From Niastella populi (GTDB taxonomy: Bacteria > Bacteroidota > Bacteroidia > Chitinophagales > Chitinophagaceae), in assembly GCF_002078015.1 (NCBI RefSeq), contig NZ_LWBP01000254.1, positions 124,001 to 188,000 on the forward strand: a stretch of 64,000 nt of DNA, in the 5' to 3' direction. Within the stretch, counting starts at the first letter, position 1. Every line of letters begins with the position of its first letter. A model generated the notes under the pieces. That model did no database searches. It saw only the letters and a program-made list of their open reading frames with translations, and was not told the DNA's origin. This document shows, piece by piece, positions 9,417 to 18,963 of this stretch. The translations under genes and the position numbers were made by a program.

Positions 9417-9920
9417 ATGCAGGAACAGAACGATAGGGAAATATTGCGGGAAGAACGGGAGTCCTTGGCATATGCCGACCCGGTTTCGAAATTCATCCGG
9501 TTTATTAATTACATGGTAGACCAGGTAGCTATACAGGTAATTATAAAAGGGTTAACATTTGGTGTTGCCTATTATTTGCTGGGCGACAACTATGGTGACC
9601 ATGTTTTTTATCATAAGATAGATGTGGAACGCCTGAACAACCTCGACATTGAGGCGATAAAAAGTAATTTTTTGCTTTCCTTTTCTGTAACTTTTTTCTA
9701 TTATCTCATTTTTGAAGCTGCTACCCGCGGCAGAACGCTTGGTAAAATACTGACCGACACAACCGCTATTACACAGGATGGGCAACCGTTTACTTTCAGG
9801 CATGCGTTAATACGCACATTGTGCAGGTTCATTCCATTTGAACCGTTTAGCGCGCTGCTGGCTTATTTGCCATGGCACGACAGCATTTCGAAAACAGCGG
9901 TGGTGAAGAAGACATGGTAG
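9417..9920 (+). CDS. RDD family membrane protein
   Basis: A 167-residue protein. After a charged N-terminus it has the RDD-type segment FIRFINYMVDQVAIQVIIKGL, a second hydrophobic stretch around residues 80-100 (LLSFSVTFFYYLIFEAATRGRTLGK), and a third near the C-terminus (FEPFSALLAYLPW). ATRGRTLGK followed by TFRHALIRTLCRF is the conserved loop of the family. The function of RDD proteins is poorly defined; some are linked to ion or compatible-solute transport. The stop codon is followed at once by an 8-bp repeat array. Confidence 0.8.
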   Translation: MQEQNDREILREERESLAYADPVSKFIRFINYMVDQVAIQVIIKGLTFGVAYYLLGDNYGDHVFYHKIDVERLNNLDIEAIKSNFLLSFSVTFFYYLIFEAATRGRTLGKILTDTTAITQDGQPFTFRHALIRTLCRFIPFEPFSALLAYLPWHDSISKTAVVKKTW

Positions 9921-9921
9921 G

Positions 9922-9969
9922 GAGTTGACGAGTTAACTAGTTGACGAGTTGATTAGTTGACGAGTAGAC
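9922..9969. repeat. Array A3 of the 8-bp repeat (about 6 units)
   Basis: Units: GAGTTGAC, GAGTTAAC, TAGTTGAC, GAGTTGAT, TAGTTGAC, GAGTAGAC. It begins 2 nt after the RDD gene stop. It has the same orientation as array A1 and faces the inverted array A4 at 10093-10124. Confidence 0.82.
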
Positions 9970-10038
9970 CAGGAAGAATCCGCCTTTTTCGGCTGCCTGC
10001 AGATTGGTAGGCGAAGCAATATGCAAAACAAGAATAAA

Positions 10039-10082
10039 AAGAGGCCGCCTCCATGTTTTTGAAACATAGGAGACGGCCTCTT
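10039..10082. terminator. Bidirectional hairpin terminator between RDD gene and ndh
   Basis: GAGGCCGCCTCCATGTTT (from 10041) pairs with the stretch ending at 10080 over about 17 bp, with one mismatch and one bulged base, around a 3-nt loop. It lies between two convergent genes and is enclosed by repeat arrays A3 and A4. Confidence 0.7.
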
Positions 10083-10092
10083 CCTTTATATC

Positions 10093-10124
10093 CTTGCAAC
10101 TAGTTAACTAGTCAACTTTTCAAC
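10093..10124. repeat. Array A4 of the 8-bp repeat, inverted (4 units), overlapping the ndh 3' end
   Basis: Plus-strand units: CTTGCAAC, TAGTTAAC, TAGTCAAC, TTTTCAAC. The ndh stop codon (TAA on the minus strand, 10104-10106) lies inside the array. The last residues of the protein (KLTS) are therefore encoded by repeat sequence. Confidence 0.8.
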
Positions 10125-11423
10125 AACCTTCTCGCCATGCGGCTTCGCATCAATAACATCTTCTTTACGCGGACGAATGATCAGCCGGAGTGTGGGGTCG
10201 TTGGTCATAAACGACCAGAACCAGCTAAAGGCCAGCTTAACCTTATTGCGGAAACCTATTAGCGGAATAATGTGAATGAACAGCCAGATGAACCAGGCGC
10301 CAAAACCTTTAAAGAACAGCTTCGGCAGGTCAACCACCGCTTTATATTTTGCAATGATGGCCATGCTGCCCTTATCATTATACGAAAAAGCTTCCATGGG
10401 TTTGTTATCAGCCTCTTTTATAAGATTGGCAGCCAGGTGGTCGCCATGTTGAATGGCTACCTGCGCCAGTTGCGGGTGCCCGTTGGGGAAGTTCTTATCG
10501 GATGTTTGATAACTGATATCGCCAAGGGCGTAAATGTTTGCAGTATCCTGCACTTTATTGAACTCATTGACGATGATCCTTCTGCCGCGGGTAATGGCGG
10601 TTGCGGGCAGGCCGGGCACTTCGCGGCCGGTTACACCGGAAGCCCATATCAATACGTTGGTTGGGATGGTTCTTCCATCACTAAGGTATACCGTATCGTC
10701 ACGATAATCTTTCACGGCGGTATTCGTAATGATCTTTACACCCAGGTTCTGCAAAACCCGTGTGGCCTCCCGTTGCGATTTTTCACTCATGGTGCCAAGC
10801 AAAACCTTACCGGCGTCGATAAGATAAAGATGCGAACGCAGGTCTTTTATTTCGGGATATTCTTTCAGGGCAATATTACGGCCGAGCTCAGCCAGCATGC
10901 CGGCTAATTCAACCCCTGTTGGGCCGCCGCCGGCGATAACGATATTCAGGTGTTTTTCTTTTTCCTTCATATCGTCGGTATGAACCGCCTCTTCCATGTT
11001 CAACAACAAATGGTTGCGCAGGTTGAGGGCATCGTCGATGGTTTTCATGGGCAGCGAGTTCTCTTTTACCTTTTCCATACCGAAGTAATTGGTTTCAGTA
11101 CCCATGGCCAGTACCAGGTAATCGTATTTAACGGTACCGGTATCTGTTTCAATAGTATTTGTGTCGGGATTAACTTTTTTGAGAGAACCCATATGAAAAC
11201 GCAGGTTGTGTTTTTCCTGGAACAGTCTGCGGAACGGGTAACTGATGTTCGAAGGTTCAATAAAAGCGGTGGCTACCTGGTATAGCAGCGGTGGAAAAAA
11301 GTGATAGTTGTTCTTGTCTACCAGGGTGATGTGGAAACGACTGTCTTTTGAAAGTTTTTTGATGAGGTTAATGCCGGCAAATCCACCACCGACAATAACT
11401 ACTCTTTTTACTGGTTGTTCCAT
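10104..11423 (-). CDS. ndh: Type II NADH dehydrogenase (NDH-2-like flavoprotein)
   Basis: A 439-residue FAD-dependent pyridine nucleotide-disulfide oxidoreductase. NDH-2 passes electrons from NADH to quinone without pumping protons and binds the inner membrane peripherally. The N-terminal FAD site is VVIVGGGFAGINL (residues 8-20). The NADH site is IVIAGGGPTGVELAG (about 161-175). IYALGDISY is the second FAD motif. The C-terminal part has hydrophobic segments (FKGFGAWFIWLFIHIIPLIGF) for membrane contact, as in NDH-2. The last residues derive from an 8-bp repeat array. It stands alone, convergent with the RDD gene. Confidence 0.9.
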   Translation of the reverse strand: MEQPVKRVVIVGGGFAGINLIKKLSKDSRFHITLVDKNNYHFFPPLLYQVATAFIEPSNISYPFRRLFQEKHNLRFHMGSLKKVNPDTNTIETDTGTVKYDYLVLAMGTETNYFGMEKVKENSLPMKTIDDALNLRNHLLLNMEEAVHTDDMKEKEKHLNIVIAGGGPTGVELAGMLAELGRNIALKEYPEIKDLRSHLYLIDAGKVLLGTMSEKSQREATRVLQNLGVKIITNTAVKDYRDDTVYLSDGRTIPTNVLIWASGVTGREVPGLPATAITRGRRIIVNEFNKVQDTANIYALGDISYQTSDKNFPNGHPQLAQVAIQHGDHLAANLIKEADNKPMEAFSYNDKGSMAIIAKYKAVVDLPKLFFKGFGAWFIWLFIHIIPLIGFRNKVKLAFSWFWSFMTNDPTLRLIIRPRKEDVIDAKPHGEKVVEKLTS

Positions 11424-11702
11424 AACTCGTTCTTCTTATTAACATTAATGAACAAATGCATTCCTTTATGGCATAAAGGACGCCTATCGCCTAACTAACT
11501 TTTCAGGTTATGGCAAGTAATATTAAAAGCAGGGATGGAGAATGATAGACGTTGCAAAGTTCGTTACTATTCCTGAAATAGCATAAAAAAGAATGCCAGG
11601 GCCTGTCAGAATGCCCATTTTCAACCAGTTATCAGGGCGGGAATAAGAGCCGGCTGTAGTCAGAAAACTACCGGCGGGGATTTAAAAATGACTAACAGCC
11701 TG

Positions 11703-14700
11703 TTAGTATTGCAGTTCAGAATAGTCAGCCATTATCAATGGTATCACCACTGCGACGACCTTTTTAAGTTCCCGGATCTGGCTTTCCAAAACGGGGTATC
11801 CCTCTTCCGACCATTGCGCATTTTCAATATTCCCCGCAATGCGGGCGGCGGAAGAAATATTCAGGTTGCTGAGCGATGATTTCATGCGGTGCGCCAGGAA
11901 CTTCACCTGTTTAAGATCCTTTTTTTCGAAAGCCTGTTCCAGGCCGGTGATGCCTGCCTTTGTTTCATTGATGAACACCTGTAGCATTTTAACGATGAAT
12001 TTTTCATCGCCACGGGTAATTTGTTTCAGCTTGCTGAGATCGTATAATGGTGTGTCGGCTGTTTTTACCGTTTTGGCCGGATCGAAATGCGCTTCCCTTC
12101 CGAGCCATTTTGCAATCAGCCGTATGAGGTCCTCTTCTTCGAACGGTTTACTTAAATAATCGTTCATACCGGCCTGAATGCATTTTTCCATTTCACCCTT
12201 AACGGCGTTAGCTGTGAGTGCAATGATGGGAATGGTTGAGTGCAGATCGTTCCTGATATGACGCGTTGCTTCAAGGCCATCCATTACCGGCATTTGAATA
12301 TCCATCAATACGATATCGAAATTGTGGTTCCGGATGGCATCAACGGCTTCTACCCCGTTTACCGCTTCGGAAATGGTTGCGCCATATTGCTTCAATATGG
12401 TTTCAGCCACCACGCGGTTCATTTCATTGTCTTCTACCAGCAAAATTCTTTTATCGGCCAGGATGTGCGCTTCCACGTGGCTGTTGTCTTTTTTAGGCAG
12501 GTCGCTTTCGGTGCCTTTGGCAAATGACAACCTTATGGTAACCTTTGTGCCTTCGCCCTTTTTACTATTTACGGTGATGGTACCATTCATCAGTTCAACC
12601 AACTGCTTAACGATGCTCATACCCAGGCCGGTTCCGCCATAACTGCGTGCAATGCTTTCATCTTCCTGGCTGAATTTGTTGAAGAGGTTTTTCAAAAATC
12701 CCTCATCCATACCCTTACCCGTATCGCTTATGACGATCTCCAATGCCTGGGAGTTGGGATTGTTATTATTTAGCAAACATTGCAGGGTTACCCGGCCGCG
12801 TTTAGTGAACTTGATCGAATTGCTGAGCAGGTTCATCAATACCTGGTTAATACGGTAGGGATCGCCTTTTAAAACCTTTGCTACTTCGGGGGCAATTGAA
12901 ACGGCGAAGACCAGTCCTTTTTCTTCTGCTTTTAATTTTAACACGCGACTGGTGTTGGTTATCAGGTCGTGCATGTTGAAACCGATTTCTTCAAGGGTAA
13001 CCTTGCCGGCTTCGAGTTTTGAGAAGTCGAGAATATCGTTAATGATCACCAGCAGGTTTTCGGCTGCGGTGCCGATGATCTCGAGGAAAGATTTTTGTTG
13101 TGTATTGAGCGTGGTTTTTTGTAATTGTTTGCTCATGCCCAGAATGGCGTTCATGGGCGTTCTGATCTCATGGCTCATATTGGCCAGGAACAGGTCTTTG
13201 GCATGAACCGATTTTTCGGCAATTTGTTTGGCTTCCATCAGTTGCCGTTCCAGTATTTTTTGCTGGGTAATGTCGAGGTGAATGCCAATTGAGCCTATGT
13301 GTTGTTGTTTATCGTTGTACAGCGGGGCGCCGCAAACAAGCCACCAGTTGGCATCGCTGTTTTTGGTCTTTACGTTCATTTCGTAAGCATCGGAAAGACC
13401 TAGTTGGCGCGAGTTGTTCTTTTCTTCGATAACGCGTTTGAATTCATCTTTCACAAACATGTCGGCCGCATTTTTACCAATAAGCTCATGTTCTTCATAA
13501 CCGCTCATGAGGCAAAAGCTTTGGTTCACATATTTGATGTTTTCCTGCAGGTCAACTTCTATAAGTCCAAGGTTCATATTGGCAATGATGCTGCGGTATT
13601 TTTCCTCCTGTTTTTTTAGTTGGATCTCGGAGTGTTTTCTTTCGGTAATGTCGTTATACGTCCATAAGTGGCCACGGTAAACGTCATCAATGAACAGGGG
13701 GATATAATTTCTTTCGAGCACCCGTCCGTCTGCCATGTTCAGTTCTTCATTGTTGACGGGTTTTTTTTCTTTTAAATGCCTGGCGGTTTTTATTAAGAAT
13801 TCGGTAGGTTGTGTAAAAAGGGAGGATGCACTTTCGTACAGTTCGGTGCATTCAATACCAACCAGCGTTTCCGGCGAGCCGGGGTAAGCAAAGAAATCGG
13901 TGAACTTTTTATTGGTAAGCACCACTTTGCCATTTTCATCTTCAAGCAGTACGCCGGTTTGCAGGTTAATAAGCAGGTGCGATAACCTGTTGGCGGTTGC
14001 GGTTAACTCGCCCTGTATGTTCTTGTAATTTTGAATATCGGTAAGGGTGCCGATGATGGTAATGGGTTTTCCGGTTTTTGATTTGCTGATAACGCCGCCG
14101 CGGTTGAGGATCCATTTGGTTTTTCCGTCCTTTAGCTTTACGCGGTATTCAACACAATGTTTGGTTATTTCACCACTCATGTACTGCCGGAAGGTATCGA
14201 TGGCAATGTGCTGGTCTTCCTCGAGGATCGTTTGCCACCATACGAGATTTTCTTTTCCTTCAAAAACCGTTTTATTCAGTTCGAGGATCGATTTCTCGTT
14301 AACTGCGAAGTTCATCGTTTGGGTTGGAAAATGGTATTCCCATACGTTATCATCGATGGTCGACAGCGCCAGGCGCAACCTTTTTTCGGATTGCTGCAGC
14401 AGGTCGTCGGCTTTCTTTTTTTCCTGTAGTTCGTGTTCGAGGTAACTGATGATATCTGAGAGATCGTCGGTATCGTTGTATTTTATATTTTCGTTCCCTT
14501 TGAATTTATTGATGGTTTGTTTTAACTGCTGAATGGATGCATGTTTCAGTTCCGCTTCTTTTTTTAACTTCTCGTTGATCTGTATATATTCATTTTCACT
14601 GCAGGCAAATGCATGGTTGAACAGTTTGCGGTCCCGTTCATAATCTTCATAGGAATCATGCACTGCCTGAATGAACCGTGCAAGGTTTTCCTGCAAATAG

Positions 14701-14756
14701 TAATCTTCAGGAAGGTATTTTTTAATTTGCCGTTCAAGAAGTTTATTAAAGCCCAT
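11703..14756 (-). CDS. PAS-containing hybrid histidine kinase with REC and HPt domains
   Basis: A 1017-residue cytoplasmic hybrid kinase; no membrane segment is visible. An N-terminal coiled coil lies at about 20-120. Three PAS modules follow at about 125-245, 260-375 and 385-500. The HisKA box FLANMSHEIRTPMNAILG has phospho-His529. The HATPase domain contains SDTGKGMDEG and YGGTGLGMSIVKQL. A receiver domain has its acceptor Asp in FDIVLMDIQMPVMDG. The C-terminal HPt has its His in AHRMKSSLSNL. It thus carries a full phosphorelay. The ATG at 14756 lies 7 nt after the stop of the FIST gene, so the two are co-transcribed. A TTG at 14777 would overlap that gene. Confidence 0.93.
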   Translation of the reverse strand: MGFNKLLERQIKKYLPEDYYLQENLARFIQAVHDSYEDYERDRKLFNHAFACSENEYIQINEKLKKEAELKHASIQQLKQTINKFKGNENIKYNDTDDLSDIISYLEHELQEKKKADDLLQQSEKRLRLALSTIDDNVWEYHFPTQTMNFAVNEKSILELNKTVFEGKENLVWWQTILEEDQHIAIDTFRQYMSGEITKHCVEYRVKLKDGKTKWILNRGGVISKSKTGKPITIIGTLTDIQNYKNIQGELTATANRLSHLLINLQTGVLLEDENGKVVLTNKKFTDFFAYPGSPETLVGIECTELYESASSLFTQPTEFLIKTARHLKEKKPVNNEELNMADGRVLERNYIPLFIDDVYRGHLWTYNDITERKHSEIQLKKQEEKYRSIIANMNLGLIEVDLQENIKYVNQSFCLMSGYEEHELIGKNAADMFVKDEFKRVIEEKNNSRQLGLSDAYEMNVKTKNSDANWWLVCGAPLYNDKQQHIGSIGIHLDITQQKILERQLMEAKQIAEKSVHAKDLFLANMSHEIRTPMNAILGMSKQLQKTTLNTQQKSFLEIIGTAAENLLVIINDILDFSKLEAGKVTLEEIGFNMHDLITNTSRVLKLKAEEKGLVFAVSIAPEVAKVLKGDPYRINQVLMNLLSNSIKFTKRGRVTLQCLLNNNNPNSQALEIVISDTGKGMDEGFLKNLFNKFSQEDESIARSYGGTGLGMSIVKQLVELMNGTITVNSKKGEGTKVTIRLSFAKGTESDLPKKDNSHVEAHILADKRILLVEDNEMNRVVAETILKQYGATISEAVNGVEAVDAIRNHNFDIVLMDIQMPVMDGLEATRHIRNDLHSTIPIIALTANAVKGEMEKCIQAGMNDYLSKPFEEEDLIRLIAKWLGREAHFDPAKTVKTADTPLYDLSKLKQITRGDEKFIVKMLQVFINETKAGITGLEQAFEKKDLKQVKFLAHRMKSSLSNLNISSAARIAGNIENAQWSEEGYPVLESQIRELKKVVAVVIPLIMADYSELQY

Positions 14757-14763
14757 ATCGCAA

Positions 14764-15903
14764 TTATAACTCGTCAAAGGTGGTAATGGTCATTGTTTGG
14801 TTATGTAATTCGCATTTTGAATTGTCATTGAAAGGTGAAATTTCGCCGTAAGAGTAAAAGCCTGTCAACAGGGTTTTGTTGCCAAACGTATCGGCAACCG
14901 CTTCCACTTCTTCTTCGGTTCGTTTACCTAAAATGATCTTACGGCCCACACAACTGATCAGTAATGCCAGTTGGGGCGCCGCCGGCAATTTTTGAAAAGC
15001 CTGGCCCGCTGCGTTTGTGGCGGCATCAACCAGCTTATCAAAATTGGCTTTCATGAACCTTACTTTTGACCCGTTAGGAATATCACCTGCAAATACCATG
15101 CTGCCGGTTTCCTGGTCAATGGAGAGTATGGTTCGCACAATGGGTGCATCGTCTTCGTTTATTTTAATACCCAGGGGGAACAGCAATGCTGAACCGGGTA
15201 ATTCATCAGCGTAAGTGCCGAGATAGGTTTTGTAAAGGTCAAGCGCTTTCTGGCCTTCGATTTCAAATAACTGATTGGCATCAGATTTTGTAACGGTGCG
15301 TTCAGGGCCGAAAATTTCCCATCCACCCATGGAAGCATGCGATACCACAAAGCTTTTGCCATAGAACGGAATGGCTACTATGTTTCCGCCGGAAGGTTTT
15401 TCATTAAGCCCTACAACGGTAGATTGAAAATTGGTGCCATCGCCGGCGAGGCCGCCCGTAACAGGTACCCGGTCATTCACCAGTTCGTTTATGCCACGCA
15501 CCAGCTCACTTCCATTTACGTTGCTGCCATCGGAAATAACAAGAATGTATGCCAGGTTCACAAAATTGATGAGCCTGATCAGTGCCTTGCCGGCTTCAAA
15601 ACTGTTCTCAAAATCGCGAATGTTTACAGAAACCGGTTGAATGGAAGTTTTTTCCAGCTCTATGGCCGCTACCGACACAGAATTGTCGTTGACCCGGTTA
15701 TTGATGATTTCCCCGGCGGTAGAGCATAACACGATATGCGCATTGGGGAATTTTGTCTTCAGTTCTTCGTATACTGGTTGGGTGCTGATAATTTCTTTGC
15801 CGCCAAAACCCAGTACCAACTGTGTTTTGGTGAGATCGGCAATGCCGGTTTCATTTTGGATATATAGTTGATTCCCATTGTACGTAAACAATGATGTTTG
15901 CAT
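14764..15903 (-). CDS. FIST (N and C) domain sensory protein
   Basis: A 379-residue protein made almost wholly of FIST_N (about 25-220) and FIST_C (about 225-365) domains. FIST domains are thought to bind small molecules such as amino acids and occur beside or fused to signalling proteins. Family stretches seen: IVLCSTAGEIINN, GLAGDGTNFQSTVVGLN, and the C-terminal GFYSYGEISPF, which is highly conserved. It immediately precedes the hybrid kinase with a 7-nt gap, so it probably provides its sensory input. No signal peptide, so it is cytoplasmic. Confidence 0.9.
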   Translation of the reverse strand: MQTSLFTYNGNQLYIQNETGIADLTKTQLVLGFGGKEIISTQPVYEELKTKFPNAHIVLCSTAGEIINNRVNDNSVSVAAIELEKTSIQPVSVNIRDFENSFEAGKALIRLINFVNLAYILVISDGSNVNGSELVRGINELVNDRVPVTGGLAGDGTNFQSTVVGLNEKPSGGNIVAIPFYGKSFVVSHASMGGWEIFGPERTVTKSDANQLFEIEGQKALDLYKTYLGTYADELPGSALLFPLGIKINEDDAPIVRTILSIDQETGSMVFAGDIPNGSKVRFMKANFDKLVDAATNAAGQAFQKLPAAPQLALLISCVGRKIILGKRTEEEVEAVADTFGNKTLLTGFYSYGEISPFNDNSKCELHNQTMTITTFDEL

Positions 15904-16228
15904 ATGGAAAGCGTTTAAAGGTTAAATAATGCATTAGATTATATTGGTTAAATGATTAGTATACGTGGGGGGATTAAAAAACGCCCTTCTAAGATAACGC
16001 AGGCTGAACGAGATTATTCACAGACAAATTCAGGGCATATTGGTTAACCCTTATATAATTTAGTCTAAATTTTTAAAACAACATCTTTGTTATTCTACTA
16101 AGTTATCCTGAATTAAGCTACCGGGAAAACATATACTGTGTAACCGTGAGTTTATTGATATAGGTCAACAGGAATGCGGGTTTTAGCATTGGTGCGGGAA
16201 TGGAATGGCGATTTAGTAAGGGTTTTTA
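15904..16228. other. Intergenic region with no recognised gene
   Basis: This 325-bp gap lies between the FIST gene start and the stop of the patatin gene, both on the minus strand. It must hold the FIST-kinase promoter. I see no open frame worth calling, no repeat and no clear hairpin. It is A+T-rich. Confidence 0.4.
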
Positions 16229-16993
16229 TTATAGAATGCTTAATAGTTTGTTTTTATGCTTCATGGCCGCCTTGTAGCCTGCTTCATAAATGAGGTCGGC
16301 TTTGTTTACATCGAACATCCCGAACTCATGCAGGTCGGGCTCAACAAAAACCTGCAGGGCGGGCACTTTGCTATAAACGGTAGGAGCAATGGCCATGTGA
16401 AAGCATTTTTCTATCAGGTTCATTTTGCCGATGCGTTTGCCATTGCCCAGTCCTTTTGGAATACTGTTGACATAACAGCCGATGAGCACATCGCATTTTT
16501 TTTCGATCGGTTCAACGGGAAAGTTATTGAGCAGTCCGCCATCAACGAGTACATGTTCGTCGATCTTAACCGGTTCAAATATGGCCGGAACCGAAGCGGA
16601 GGCAATAACCGTTTCAATGAGCCTGCCTTTGGAAAAGGTAATGGCTTCATTGGCGGCAAAATCGGTAGCGGTAATGAACAGTTTTTTTTGAAGGCTTTCG
16701 AAAGAATCTTCGGGAATATGGGTTTGTAGAACTTTTTTCAGCACCTTCATGGAGAAGAGTCCGTCTTTATTCAGCAGAAAGCTCGACCAGCCGAAATAGG
16801 AGTTCTTTTTAAGGAGATCGCGTATTTTTTGAGGCGAGTGGCCGGCGGCGTACAACGCGCCAACAATAGCGCCGGCGCTTACTCCGGATATGACGTGAAC
16901 TTCTATTTGAAGTTCTTCCAGAACCTGTAACAGTCCCAAATGAGCGAACCCGCGAACGCCGCCACCGCTTAGTACGATACCTGTTTTTGCCAT
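16229..16993 (-). CDS. Soluble patatin-like phospholipase (RssA/NTE type)
   Basis: A 254-residue patatin-fold hydrolase. All catalytic elements are visible: the oxyanion loop LSGGGVRGFAHLG (8-20), the nucleophile elbow GVSAG (about 38-42), and the dyad Asp in VDGGLLNNFPVEP (about 151). Length and motifs match the bacterial RssA/YlbK family of predicted acylhydrolases. There is no signal peptide. It is not closely related to the large membrane patatin at 4620-6896, whose elbow is GASGG. The substrate is unknown. Confidence 0.9.
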   Translation of the reverse strand: MAKTGIVLSGGGVRGFAHLGLLQVLEELQIEVHVISGVSAGAIVGALYAAGHSPQKIRDLLKKNSYFGWSSFLLNKDGLFSMKVLKKVLQTHIPEDSFESLQKKLFITATDFAANEAITFSKGRLIETVIASASVPAIFEPVKIDEHVLVDGGLLNNFPVEPIEKKCDVLIGCYVNSIPKGLGNGKRIGKMNLIEKCFHMAIAPTVYSKVPALQVFVEPDLHEFGMFDVNKADLIYEAGYKAAMKHKNKLLSIL

Positions 16994-17577
16994 TGGTAGA
17001 GAATTTATACTGCGGCCCCAAAGTATGCGCTTTTGACGTTAATTGCAATAGGGGCGGTTGATTATTTTACAGTTCGGGATTGTTGTTTTTCGTTATGCTT
17101 CATTTAACATTTTGCTATATGTAATTCAGGGTAGAAAATGATCTGCTGGTAACTACAAATAAGTTTATGAATTTTTGTATTGATCAAATAGATAAAATCA
17201 CTTGTGGCTGGCATGGGGGTGCATATACTGATCGTCGTCATCATTTGTAAACGTGTTCTATAAAAAATACTTTCCAACAGTACTTTAGTATTAATAAATA
17301 AGGACTCCTGTATTTTATACTGATCTTCCTCCCTGCAAACGATGTCGGGAACGATTGCACAGAAAAAGGCTCTGGCCATGACTGTTTGATTTTTAGCAAT
17401 CACTATCTTACATAAACGACTTTTTTGGGTTACTAACGATTGCCTGGCCATTTTCGCTGCAGCCATTTTAATTTGTACCCGCTTTTTACCCCGCCTGATT
17501 GCCGTTTAAACCAGGTAACCGCCATGTACACCCCATTGTTTTACGATTGCTATTATTAACGACCAAACAGCTTCCAA
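16994..17577. other. Long intergenic region upstream of the pectate lyase gene
   Basis: 584 bp between divergent genes. A 120-codon open frame on the minus strand (17104-17466) has no recognisable domain and odd composition, so I do not call it. The region should contain promoters for both flanking genes, but I find no clean TTTG-N19-TAnnTTTG pair. Confidence 0.4.
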
Positions 17578-18666
17578 ATGAAGAAAACATCCATTTGTAT
17601 GGCAGTGCTTGCCATTGTTTTTTCTATTGCTTCCTGTTCAAAATCCCTCAGGTCTGATGAGGCGGTTTCGGAGGATCCCGCCGATGACCGCACCGCCACC
17701 ACTGAAGCGCCTTTCGGAATAGCCGGTTTTGCCACCCAAAACGGCGGCACTACGGGCGGACAGGGCGGTAGCACAGTTACCGCTACCACCTACGCGCAAC
17801 TGAAAAGTTATCTCGAAAGCTCAACCACTTACATCGTTCGGGTAGACCGCAGGATCTATAACGGCACCAAGGGTGGCAGCATCAATGTAAATTCCAACAA
17901 AACCCTGCTGGGCGTAGGCACCGCAGGGTTCCTCGATGGCATTGGGTTAAATATCTCCAGTAAACGGAATATCATAATCCAGAACATCAAGATCACGCTC
18001 ACGTCCATTACCGATCGTAGCGACCCCGCTGTTTACGATCCCGATGGCGATGAAGGCCTTCCCCAGATCATCGTAAACGGTGGCGATTGCATCGGCATTC
18101 AGGGCAGCAGTTCCAATGTGTGGATAGATCATTGTGAACTATACAACACCGACCCAACAGTTCAAACTAATAAAGACCTGTACGACGGACTGATTGATAT
18201 CAAACATACAAGTCAGTACATAACGCTGTCGTGGAATTACTTCCATGATAACCACAAAACCCATTTGATAGGTTCATCGGATTCCGATATCTCGGATAGA
18301 AAATTGACTTTCCACCATAATTATTACCGCAATATTCAATCGAGGTTGCCGCTGAACCGTGGTGGTGTGGCGCATGTGTATAACAACTATTATAATGTGA
18401 TCCGCGGATCCGGCATCGATAGCCGTATGGGCGCCTGTGTACGCGTGGAGAATAATGTATTTGAAACAGTGAAAAGCCCGGTGATCGCCAGCGGTTCTAC
18501 ACTGGGTAAATACCAGGTAATTGGAAATACATTTTCAGGGATCACAGGTACCGCAGCGCCTACCACTTCCACCTGCACATTTACGCCGCCATATTCATAT
18601 TCACTGGATGCGGCCAGTGCGGTGAAGTCGGGTGTAATGTCAGGTGCAGGCATCGGAAAAATTTGA
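17578..18666 (+). CDS. Pectate lyase, polysaccharide lyase family 1, lipoprotein
   Basis: A 362-residue enzyme that cleaves homogalacturonan by beta-elimination. The signal peptide ends in a lipobox (SIASC, Cys20), so it is a lipoprotein, probably surface- or periplasm-facing. PL1 landmarks: NVWIDHCEL with the Ca-site Asp, DGLIDIKHTSQYITLSWNYF, and the catalytic-Arg region SRLPLNRGGVAHVYNNYY. An NGGTTGG linker precedes the beta-helix. There are no SusC/D neighbours, so it acts outside the downstream utilization locus. A short signal-peptide-like ORF (18770-18859) follows. Confidence 0.92.
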   Translation: MKKTSICMAVLAIVFSIASCSKSLRSDEAVSEDPADDRTATTEAPFGIAGFATQNGGTTGGQGGSTVTATTYAQLKSYLESSTTYIVRVDRRIYNGTKGGSINVNSNKTLLGVGTAGFLDGIGLNISSKRNIIIQNIKITLTSITDRSDPAVYDPDGDEGLPQIIVNGGDCIGIQGSSSNVWIDHCELYNTDPTVQTNKDLYDGLIDIKHTSQYITLSWNYFHDNHKTHLIGSSDSDISDRKLTFHHNYYRNIQSRLPLNRGGVAHVYNNYYNVIRGSGIDSRMGACVRVENNVFETVKSPVIASGSTLGKYQVIGNTFSGITGTAAPTTSTCTFTPPYSYSLDAASAVKSGVMSGAGIGKI

Positions 18667-18769
18667 TCTATACAGTAAAGCTTTTGGCTTAAATTTACGT
18701 ACAGGCGTAGTTGCGGACAGTTGAGTGGCTGAATGCAACTATGCTTTTTTAATTATAAAAAGAACCAAC

Positions 18770-18859
18770 ATGACAATAGTAAGAAGAGCAGCTGCATTAC
18801 TGCTATGTGTACCGCTGGTAGATGTGGCGAGGTTTGTAAAGGAGCGGAGGGGAAAGTAA
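18770..18859 (+). pseudogene. Possible remnant of a secreted-protein gene (29 codons)
   Basis: ATG 18770 opens 29 codons beginning MTIVRRAAALLLCVPLV, which looks like a bacterial signal peptide, and then runs into unrelated sequence and a stop. It could be the 5' end of a gene cut off when the AbiE islet arrived, a true small peptide, or chance. Nothing downstream continues it in any frame. Confidence 0.2.
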
Positions 18860-18963
18860 ACGTAAATTCTTATTTCCCCCCGAATTCCATGGAGCATTGT
18901 GTTTGGTTACTATTATTATGTTGAAAATCATTTGATTACTGTCATAAATCTTGATTTTGTAAG

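Noticed and set aside
12240-12642. Several long plus-strand frames opposite the histidine kinase gene
   Set aside because: They are shadows of the minus-strand coding sequence, which has clear kinase and receiver motifs.
17104-17466. 120-codon open frame on the minus strand before the pectate lyase gene
   Set aside because: No domain, many Ile/Cys/Thr in a pattern typical of non-coding A+T-rich DNA, and no start signal. Left as intergenic.
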